64,000 nucleotides of DNA from Labia minor (Eukaryota > Arthropoda > Insecta > Dermaptera > Spongiphoridae): assembly GCA_963082975.1 (NCBI GenBank), contig OY720345.1, positions 3,857,001 to 3,921,000 on the forward strand, given 5' to 3'. The notes under the pieces are model-generated. The model was not told the DNA's origin. It saw nothing but the letters and a program-made list of their open reading frames with translations, and did not search any database. The stretch's first letter is position 1; each line of letters opens with the position of its first letter. Of this stretch, positions 13,301-25,300 are shown one piece after another. The position numbers were made by a program, and so were the translations under genes.

Positions 13301-16300
13301 TGAATGTTTTGATTGATATAAATAATCTTTTTTCAAATTTATATCTTTTAATTAGAATTAATTTTATTAAAAATTCTAGAAATAACAAACCCTTTAAAAT
13401 CCGGCCTCGGCTTTGACCGACCAAGCACCACAACGAGATCAGCCACAACATCAACTTCTCTCTCCAAAGCCAAAACCTTAACACCCATTCAACTCCGACA
13501 TCCCAGACACCTGCTTGAAGCAATTGAGATAGAAAAACGTCCCACTTGTCTCAACACAAGGGATGACGCCCTGAAATTCACCCTGTCCTGAAAATTAACT
13601 CTAAAATCACACTCCCAACCTCCCGTCAAAACTCAAACTCAATCAACTTCAGCTCCAACTATTTATTGTCAAACTCCTAAAAACCTTACCTTAATAGCTG
13701 CAATTCCCAAATCAATCGATATCGACTGACTCCTGGTCACACAGATTGTGTAAGACCCAGAATCCCAAAAATATTCCCACCTAAATAACTACGTGAAAAT
13801 GGCGCCAATGTGGGTGCCGAAACGTCGTGAAAACAATCTCACAAACAAACGTGATTATATCCCGGATAAATTGTTTTTTTGATTTTAACTAATCTTTTCT
13901 TCCTAGTATTAAAAAAAAAATAATTATTTTATCATTTTGAAAAAATTGCAATTTAAGCGTTTCACCAAAATAAATATTTGTTCGTAGATTTATATACTTA
14001 TCTTCATGATTAATTACCGTTTATTCAAATGATTAGTAAATAATTTTCTTTCTTTACAAATTATATAATAAACTCAAAACAAATATTTCTTCTTTCTTAT
14101 TAAATAAAATCAAAAGTCACTGTTCTGAAATTATAAAGAGTTAATAAATTAAAAAAAAATGAATGTTATAAGTATATAAGTGATCTATGAATAAATATTT
14201 AAAATATTTAAGAAATATAATTTTTCTACATCTATAAAAAAAATAAATTAATATGTTAACTTTGTTTTTATTATTTTGATTAGATATACTGAAATTGAAA
14301 TATAAAAATATTTAAAATTGATTAAAAAGAGAACAGGAATAAAAACATTTATTTTTTTTATTTTTTTTTTTTTTTTTTTTTGATCGATGTTGAACAAGTA
14401 TGGAAATAGGAATTTGACAAATGTTATCCGAGTGACATTCAATTTGATTTTCATCAACTCTCAGCGAAAAAGTAATAGAAGTTTATTTGGATTCCGCAAA
14501 GAGATAGAAATGAAAAGATAACAATTTATTGTATGACAAAAATTGCAATTTAAGAATTCTTTTTGATTCATCTCTTTCCAAAGTTGAATGACTACTACCT
14601 ATGTAGTTAGGTTCTTTTTAGATTTCCATTTAAATTTGAACTCAAATTTTACTTATAATATATAACTAATGGTACTTTCTAATCAAGTAATGGTCAAATA
14701 TACTACTCTATTTTGTCAAATCATATTATTAATTATTATTATTTATAACTAAAGTAAGTATATTTTATTTTGGACTTTTCAATGAAAATGTGTTGATGAA
14801 ATGAATAGCCAATCAAATTCTTCAATTCCGAGTCACGTGTTCAAAAATAGCCAATAAGAGAATAATTACACTGAAAAGATCCCTCTTGCTGCAAACTGTT
14901 TTTGTCATTTAATAAATAGTAATCCTTTGCATTTTAAAATGTCATTTTCACGATATGGTGACGAAAATAATGATTCTATTAATTAAATTATTAAAAAATA
15001 ATACACGGAAAAATACTTTATCAAGATAAGAAGAAATACATTTGGAAATTATTTATAAACTTTTGCAACACCAGAGATGATAAATTAGATGGGCTTATTA
15101 GATAAACTCATAGGTAATTTATTAGTTATTTTTAGATTATTTACAAATTTAAAATGGCAAAAAATTTTCTCACCGTTGCTTACAGGAAACAGCCCCCCCA
15201 AGCAACATGCTTTCGGATTGTTATAAAATTATTTCGAATTATCAATGCCCTTGGGACATTACAGCTGATAACATTAATTGTTTAGAAATAAGTATATTGT
15301 GTAATTATTAAAATATAATAAATTATATCATATTCTCATTGCTTTTGAATTTTTATAATAGATAATTATAATTTGATATATAAAAAGAGTTAAAAGTTTT
15401 TTGGTTTTTTTACAAAAAAAAAAAAACAAAAAAATAATAAAATAAACAAATTAAATTTATTATAGCCTTTTGATAAAGTTATTCGTGTTTTCAGCTTTAA
15501 TCATCCCAGGAGAGAAGGGACAGGCATACACAGTAGCCATGTAGAAATTCAACTAACTAGATGTGTCATATGTTACTTCAATTATTTCTAGTTGAAATTA
15601 CAAAAGTTTTATGAGTTGAAAATTATATTCTAAACTATCGTTAATTTTTTTTCTTTTATTATTATCACTACCTGAACACTTGTAAGAAATTAAAAACTAT
15701 TTTATTGATTTTTCAATTTTTTTTTTTTAGTTTGAATTTATCTTTTCAATTGTAATAGATCACTAAAAAAATTGTAATTGGTATTCATTTAAAAAAAAAA
15801 AATTTTAATACAAGTTTTTCTCGAGGACTAAAAAAAATAAATTTTTTTTTCAATAAACCTGACAGTATGATTGAATTGATTCCTATTGAACGAAAAACGT
15901 TGGGCGCATGTATTTTATTAAATCAAATATTTGTAAAAATATAAATTTTATTAAACACACAAAAAACTGATATAAAATATTTCTATTATACAATAAAATT
16001 GACAGTTTAGGAGCTTAGAAATTATTTATTATCTATAATTATTATTTGTAAAGAAATAAATCAGATTTTATTAAGTTTAACACAAACATCCATCACCGCG
16101 GAGGTATTCGGGCTGGAGTCTCTTGTCTAGGTGTGAAGAATCTTTAGTAGCTAATGTATATATATATTATGAATTAAATCGATATTAATTAGGGATGCCA
16201 TAGTTCGAAAATAGAGATTTATATCCGACCTAATGCCCTATTGACTTATTTCTTCAGCTGTTTTGTTCTTCTTAATTGGCTTAATTGAGAAGGTCATTGA

Positions 16301-19300
16301 CATTTTATTTTTAGCTCAATATCAAATAAAATTTATTCATCATTTATTCTTTAATTATATTCCTTTTTTCATTTTTATTACAATTTAAATTAATCATTAT
16401 TACTGTTTTATTTACTAATATTTTAAAAAAATTTTGATCCATAGTTGAATAATTAAATATTTTTTTTTTTTTGTGGGAGAAGAGTCTGTTCAAATTTCTG
16501 CAAGATTGAAAAGAGCTTAATTTGGTTGTTTAATTGATATATATTATTTATTATAATTTTAGTAAAAAGATTTTATTTTTTTTTTCAATTTATAGGTTGA
16601 GTGTCCAATTTGCCTGCTTTATTGTTCTATAAATATGATTGATGATTTAATTTTAGTATAAAATAAAAATCTACTTGAGAAAAATTAAAACAAGTTCACC
16701 CGTACAATTGAAAAATATTGACTAGGTATCTATCCTCAGAATTTTGATGTGTTTAGTCGAAAAGATATCCAAATAATGAATTTCACGCAATCACTATCAA
16801 AAGAAAATCAGAGATAAAAAGATATCAGATTTCATAAAAAATCAAAAAATATGAAATTATTACTATCTCGCCATATGTTCGATGTCGAGATTTTGATGTT
16901 TTTATAAGTTTTGAAGGTTCCTGAATCATTTTCAAAATGTCTGTCTGTGTATGTGTATGTGTGTGTGTGTATGTTTTTCCTCTAAAGTGACCGTAAAAAT
17001 AAAGAGATATGTTTGATAGTTTTTTCCACATGATTAAAAATTGTATAAAACTATTATATATAGAATTTCAGCTTGATTGAATCGCTGAAAGTACCAGAAT
17101 TAATTTTTTAACACGGCTGCAAATCACGCGCCAGTACTTGACGTGGTGCCATCAACCAAGAGCCAAATATGCGCTGATTTAATAAATATTATTTATTAAT
17201 TTTAATTTATAATTTATAATTAATTAAATTTAATTTAAATATATAATATATTATGTTATTTAATCCAATTCAAATTGGGGGATAGTCGAGTGGAGACATT
17301 CCAGATTTTTTTTTATTTTAGTTTTTCCTTCATTATTCAAAGAATATCAAATACAAATCATTTGTAATTCACCTTGTAAAAAGTAATTGAAGTATTCATA
17401 GAGGAAGTTTATTAAACGAATAACTTTGATTAATTAATAATATATTTATAATTAAAAAGGAATTACTATTGGCTATATACAATATAATAGATGCTAATTA
17501 CCTGTTAGAACGTTCACTCAACAATTTTGACTAGTTTTTCTATTCACTGTTCAATGAAAACTAAAAATTACAATTCTTTTCTTTTATTTTATTTAAATAT
17601 TTTAATTTATTTTAATAATATTTTTCAAAGAATTGGCCGAGTCGCTTATCGCTTTTCAATGCAATAAATAATATAAACATTCGAATTCTTCTGGCTGTGC
17701 CCATTTGCCTCCTGCATTTAGAAAATAAAGAATATCATTTATTTTTTATATATTAATGATTCAATTGATTAAGAAAATAACTTAAGGAATGTTTTTCATT
17801 AGAAAAAGAGAATCTATAAATTTATACTCGTATATATAATTTATAAATGTATACTTATTTTCTTTTCCAATTACATTAGAAACAATTTTTTTTATTTTCT
17901 ATTATATATTATGATATTTTATAGACTAAGTGAGTTATTAATTATATTTATTAAATTTAATTATTTATAAGTGATAAAGTCATGAGGGCCTCGGACCCCC
18001 TCCATATATATATATCTTATTATTAAAATGGTATATATATTTGTATTTTTGAAATATTAAATTAATTTTTTAACACGGCTTCAAATCACGCGCCAGCACG
18101 TGACGTGGTGCCATCAACAAAGAACCAAATACGCGCTGGTTTAATAAATATTATTTATTAATTTATAATTTATAATTAATTAAATTTAATTTAAATATAA
18201 TATATTATGTTATTTAATCCAATTCAAATTTGCGAGATAGTCGAGTGGAGCCACTCCAGATTTTTCCTTTTTATATTATTTTAATTGTAATTTTTTAAAT
18301 AAAATGTTTTAAATTTATTTAACAATTATTAAGAAATGTTAAAATTTCATTGCATTAAATTTATATATTATTAATTATTTTTAAAAAAATCTCAGTGCAC
18401 ATTTTTTTTTATTCTTTGGCCAGCAGTGTATTTTAATATTTAAAATTCTTTATAGATTATATATTTCGTATTTTAATTTTTTGTTTTTTTTTTTTTGTTT
18501 TTTTATTTGGCAACCAATTGAAATATTATCATTTTCTTGTCAATGATCAAGAAATCATTGTCACGTTTCAAAGTGTTTTTAGGAATAATTTATTAGGGAA
18601 TAAGAAAAAATTTAAAAGATCAAAAGTTCCGCTTAGATTCTTTATTTCCTTTTTTTTCTTTTCTCTAATCAATCCAGATAACGAAATAAATTTTATAAAC
18701 TTTTGTAGGATTTTAATTAATCGAAATATTTTATTTTTAAAATGTTTAATATTTATGATGTGTCTGCACATACATTTTTTTTTTTTTGATTTTTTTTTCA
18801 CTATCTGATCTTTAACATTCGTGGATATAAAGTATTGGATTAGATACTGTTTAATATTCGACAGAATAGATGACGTTTTTTTTTCAAAAGAGTGTAAAAT
18901 ATGCGATTAAATCCCTCAATCTTTTTGTTCTGTATGAATATAAAATTATTTGAATATTTTTTCATTATATTAATATTCAATAAATCAATTAATTAGAAAA
19001 AAATTTAATATTAATTAATTCTATTTAAAAATAAATAATAAAAGTAAAAAAATAATTTATATAAAGGATGGTCCGTTTAAAGAGAATTTTTTTTTTTTTT
19101 GGATAATGTAATTTACCATATAACAATGTATATAATATGTAATTTTGTAGCCTAAATTCAATAGATAAATTATAAATTATATATTTATAAGGGAATTTTG
19201 TAAATTAAAAACACATATTGATATTTTTTATTGTAAATTTATTCAAAAAAAAAAAAAAAAGAAATACAAAAAATACGCGTTTCGATTCCTACTTTTGCAA

Positions 19301-22300
19301 TCGTTATCAAGCGACTGCAGAAGTAGCAATCGAAACGTTGTCTATTTTTTGTATTTCTTTTTTTTTTTTTTTTTGAATAAATTTAAAATGAAAATTATCA
19401 ATATGTGCTTTTATTTACAAAATCCCCTTATAAATAAAAACAGCCACCAATGCTTTAATAATTTTATAAATTATATATATTGTTTTTCACTATACTACCA
19501 ATACTAGTCATATTATAAGTAATAAATATTCAATGTTAATTAGATATTTGAAAAACCAAAATATTTGTAATCGCACATTTAAGACGACTCGTTTTTATAA
19601 AATGGGTCAAGGAGTGGCCCTATCTTTCATTTCATAGGAGAAATGAAAACTGAAAGTCTATCCTTGTTGTTACTTAAAAATTTTAAAATATTAGCTGCAT
19701 AAATTCAATCTCTATTAACATCTTGCTGAAACATTTCATTCATTAACACAAGAAAATTAGAATCAGGAGGTTAAAATCTTACAAACTTTCTTTCTGCCTA
19801 TTAGAAACATTTCAAAACTAAAATACAGTTATTGACTATTAAAAATAATATCTACGAGTACTGACTGAGATATTAAGAAAACTAATTTTACGTATATTAT
19901 CGTATATAATCGATAGAAACCGTCCTCTAGATATGTACAAATGTGATATTAATTTAATTATTTATTATTTCATGTAAGATATAATAAGTAATTCTCTTAA
20001 TTAAAATATAAAAGCATTAAACATTTTACGAGTAAAATCACAAAATTATATTTAATTACTATCTCGCCAGAGTATTGCCATGATGAAAATTTTCGATGTC
20101 GAGATTTTGATGTTTTTATACGTTTTGAAGGTCCCTGAGTCATTTTCACTAAGGCTGAGAAAAATGTCTGTGTGTATGTATGTGTGTATGTATGTAGGCA
20201 AGATTAAGCAAAAACGGTTTGAGTTAAAATTAGGAAATTTGGTATACGGGCATTATTCAAAATTCGTAGTTTTCTATCAACTTTTGAGAAATGTAGCTCA
20301 ATCGAAAGAGGGTCATTACTTACAACGTTTTGATTTTTTTTTCCTCTAAACTGAAAAATGTAAAAAAAAGATATGTTTGATAGTTTTTCACATTATTAAA
20401 AATTTATTATAAAATTGCTATATATAAAACTTCAACTCGATTGAATCGCTGAAAGTACCGGAATTAATTTTTTTAACACTTTAATACTGCAAATCACGCG
20501 CCAGCACGTGACGTGGTGCCATCAACAAAGATCCAAATACGCGCAGGTTTAATAAATATTATTTATTAATTTTAATTTATAATTTATAACTAATTAATTA
20601 AATTTAATTTAAATATCTAATAGAGTATGTGTTAATTAATCCAATTCAAATTGCGAGATAGTCGAGTGGAGACACTCTAGATTTTTTTTTATTTGTATAA
20701 TTTTAATAAGAAATCATTTGAATAGTTTTATTTGTAACATAATATAAAATTTATAAATGAAAAAGTTAATTTTTAATTTAATTAAATTTTAATGTTAATC
20801 ATAAGAAATTATACGATAAATTGAATTTCTTTTTAAACAAAAACAATTGTTAAAAAAACATTTAAATGGAAATATTTTAAGAAATTTAAATTTTTTTAAG
20901 ATTTGGATACTGTTTTGTTTAATTTTCTTATTTTCCCCTAATAATAATAACTAGCTGCTCCGAGCGCCTTCGGCGCTCTTCACACCTAGACGGGGGCTCC
21001 GCCCCCTGTACCCCCGAGTGATATATAGTATTTGGTTGAAAGTCTGTTTGTAAAAGGTTTTCATCCATTTTGTTTCAATCAGTATAAGTAGATAAGACAG
21101 GTATTTGTTTTCTTGTAAAATATATTTTAATTTAATCAGTAAATTAATTATATATTATTATTATTAATTGCGTATGGACCGTCTTGGATCACGTAAAGCT
21201 CCCATAAATTTTTTTAGAAGCGCATCGCATCCTCATGGTCATGATGCGATTGCTGATGACATTGACTTCTAATATTGAATCGATGATCTTCTTGTTCACA
21301 ATGAACGCAACGCCCAGAAGTGGTAAACCTCTTCCAATTCGCTTGGCCGTCTTGCTTTTGAATATGCGATAGTTCTTATAGTCCATTGTATTTTTCATCC
21401 GTGAATCTTGTCTCTTGAAGAGCAATTATCTGGATATTCTATCACGATTCATGGTTGCTTGTTTTTTGAGGTTATCCTGCCGGAGCAGGCTTTGTAGAAC
21501 CTGGGCTTGTCAGTTTCTGGAGCTGGGACACCCGATGTTAAATTAAATTAAATTTTTATTTTTATTAATTAAATAAATATAAATTAAATAAATATATTAT
21601 TATTGTATATGTTATATTTATCTAACTCTGTGTCTCTACAGTTTTCGAAAGTTTTTAGCCGCCCCATCCACATTTCTCTAAGCGTCCCTATCCTGAGCTA
21701 CAACCAAATCCTACCCTGTCCCATCTCTCCCATGTCCCTTCCTTCATTGTCCACCCACCTTGGTCCTTGGTCTTCACCGGATGTTTCCCAATCGGTTTCT
21801 CCCAATTTCTAGTTTATCCAATTCCAACCACGTCCCCTTCCCATCCCAGCCTTCTTGATTTTATAACCATAACTATATCTGGACATTATTTCTCGTTATG
21901 CCATCTCCGCCATCCCCCTGTGACCTCATCTTCTTTTGGCCTATAAATGCTGCGAACAATATTAATCTCACAAATACTCTAAATCTACTCTCGTCTCCCA
22001 GAGTCATCGATAGGGTGACCAAACGTCCCGTCTTTAGGTGCTCTGTCCCAACTGTCCTACTGTTTTTTCAATATTTAGGACATTTCGTAATTTTTTTTTC
22101 AAAATTTTTTCAATTTAGTTCTAAAAAATACTGTTTGTCCTGGTTTGGTGTTTTCGAAATATGGTCACCCTAGTCATCGATCAACATGAAAAATAATTGT
22201 TTTATATATTTTAATTTTGATCCTCTTTGATGAGATAAGCCCCTTTACTGCATAATAACAGGCGTTACTCAATTACAACGTCGATTTAAATTCTTCTCGA

Positions 22301-25300
22301 ATATTATTATCCTTCGTGATTAGAGATCTTAAGTATTTAAATATTTATACTTTTTCAAATTCTACATTTTGTATGTTAATTGTATGTAAGTCGTATCCGT
22401 ATCATAATTCTTGAATTTTTTTGTTTAATTACATTTCGGTTGATTTTTCCCCAATTTCTCTAATCATATGTCTCCTCTTCCAGTCCAATTCATTTACGTA
22501 TCAATGTTGCATAAGGAATTTAAATTTCTTAATTTGGCTAGAACACTCTATTTTTTAAAATTTTAAATAGAGGGAGAGAGAGAGGTTCTAATTATATATA
22601 TATATATATATCTGTTTCTATGACAGCAAAAAAGTAAACAAATTATATACATACAAACACTCTCCTTTATATATATTTCTGGAAAATGGAACACCCGCAG
22701 CTCAGCTCAGGAGTTACCTAAGATTCTAATTTCTTTTTTATTTTTCATCATTTGAGGTACCCTTCACCTCAGAAAAATTTGGTTACCTTACTCCTTGTAG
22801 TTTAGGCTCTGGAGTTTTTTGCGTACAGACGGACACTATCGTATTAAATATATAGATTAATCATTTATATTTTAATTATCATTCGATAAATTTGATAAAA
22901 CTCCTAAATACTTATTGAAAAATATTCTTAATTTTTATTTACGATTTATTAAATAACAATTTAAAAAATTGAAATTAATGTATGACAAATTAAAAACGAC
23001 ATTTTACTATATTAATAGAATAGAAATAATATAAATTTATAAATATATCATATATTAGAATTCTAATTTTATTAATTAATTCAAAAAAATCATAAATAAA
23101 TAAAAAAAAAATGGAAAAATTTTTGTTTATATTTTTATGCATTATTTAAAAATTTTAATTATATCTTTAATGGTGTGAGCGGGTTATCCCCTGGTTAAAT
23201 CACAAATTAAATATAAAATAATTTAGATTTATTTGAATCCAAATTTTAATTACATTTATAAACTCTAAAATATATGACAACTTAAAAGTAATTATTAAAA
23301 AAAAATAAATGTCTCAATTGAGATAATCACAAGTCTTCTTTCTTCTGGGGCCACACTCTCTTCGTTCCCTTCCTCTCACCTCAGTGTCCGAGCTCGGTCT
23401 GTCTAGCCAGCAGCAGGCAAACGCCAGCCACCCTCACCAGATCAAGGGTCATTTTTCCCACTATTACATCGTTCTCCCTTTAAGAAAGATTGTCCATTAA
23501 TTTCTTAGACAATCTTTGTCATTTATATCAGCGAGAGCGAAGGGACTCCGATTAGACACTAGCGAAACACCCCTCCGTCTTCGGTATCTCTCTTCTTTCT
23601 TCTGTCTTGAGGTTTATCTTAGTTTGAGAGTTCTTTTCCTCAGTTAGAATCACCACTATTATTATTACACTGTGTTAAACTATCTTCTGTTTCACAGTCA
23701 CTTCCTACAGCGAGAGGAATGGAATGAGCTGACATTGCTAATTCTGTTTCAGCACGATTGCCTAAAGTATTCCTAACTCTTAACCCATAGGGAGATCTAT
23801 TAACTTGACCGATATTTCTGCCTGGAATCCATTGAGAATCTTCAATGGAGGGACTCGAGCTGTCTTCTACCTCTTCTCTGATGGTGCTTTCAATTCCTTG
23901 CTCTCCTTCTACTCCTACAGTCTCATTCTCTGAGCATAAATCTTCCCCAACCACCCTTCTAGAACTTCTAAGGAAATAAGGAGATCTTTCACGGTGAGAT
24001 GACTCTCCTTCCGGAGTCCACTCTGATTCCGTCAAAATGGACCCATTATTTGAAGGCGAAGAGGTAACTTGAGTTTCATTATTATCTATATTATCATTTT
24101 CCTCTCTACTCAGAATCGGATCGTTTATAGCTAATTCTTCTATATTATCCGTTGAACGAGCTTGATTAAAGGAATTATCTATATTTGTGTTCATTTCCTT
24201 CGAGTATATCATGTTTGGTTCTTCATAAGGAAAGGTCTCTCTCGTACACTCCCAACATTCAGAATCTATAGGACTTTCTTCTAAATCATTTAATGTTTCT
24301 GTATAAATGCGGATTAAAATCGAATGATGTTTAATTTCTTCTAAAATAATTTCTCTAACTTTTTCCCAAGTTAATCGATCTGAACCGCAGCCTATGCGAG
24401 GTAATGCTATTTGTTTTATCCGTAAATTTTTAGCCTGGACTATCATAGATTTGATGCATTTTCTTAGTTGTTCAATTTTCACTTTCTCATCTATCGTTTC
24501 TTTTAAAATTAGATGAAAGATAATTCTCTCAGGGTGAAACTGAACAAGTGTATCACCTACTTTAGGAGTAGGTTTGATTTCTAGTGGATGACGAGGGTAT
24601 ACTCTTTTAATTTCCTTAGCAATACCACGTGACATTACTAAGTCGGCAGCAATTCCATAACCCAGCGCGAAATTCGTTGGTGCTTCTATAAGCTTACCTT
24701 CCACTTCTTCCAATCCGACGCTGTCTTTTATTTTTGAAGGTAATACGCTCGATTTTAATCGATTAACATGCACGTTCATAGTTTTATTTGGTCCGATAGC
24801 AACTTCATAGACTACCGGAGATTTTACCGAAACGATTACATACGGGCCCTTCCATGGTTTATGAAACTTTTTTGCTTGTTTTTCACCCGTTGCGGGTGTT
24901 AATAAAAATACGGAATCTCCTTCAAAAAATTGACGCATTTTTCTTTTTTTATTTTTATTTTTATGTGATAGTTTCAGCTCTTGGCGGGATTTATTTAGAG
25001 ATAAATAATAAGCTTTTTCCAAACGATTTATTAAATCTTCAATATATTTATCTCTAATGGAAGCGGAATAATGATACCGATATTCGTTCGCACAAGGTAA
25101 GTTTATTTCCCTTCCATATAATAAAAAATTTGGAGAGTAACCTGTGCTTCCATGTGGAGTGGAGCAATAGGCCATCATGGCATGAGGAAGCCACTGATCC
25201 CAATCTCTTCCATCAGGACGTACATAATGAGACATCGTGTCTATTAGTGTTCGATGGAATCTTTCTAATCGCCCATTAGATTCCGGGTGATAAGCTGTAG

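Noticed and set aside
13206..13523. 105-codon minus-strand frame
   Set aside because: It crosses from a C-rich retroelement remnant into AT-rich sequence, with a Leu/Ile/Lys composition typical of chance frames here.
21189..22520. One continuous LINE
   Set aside because: On the minus strand the reverse transcriptase piece precedes the endonuclease piece, the reverse of LINE order, so these are separate fragments or a rearrangement.
23640..24296. Envelope protein downstream of pol
   Set aside because: The region is in the same frame as Pol, has no signal peptide or transmembrane segment, and is an acidic disordered tail.
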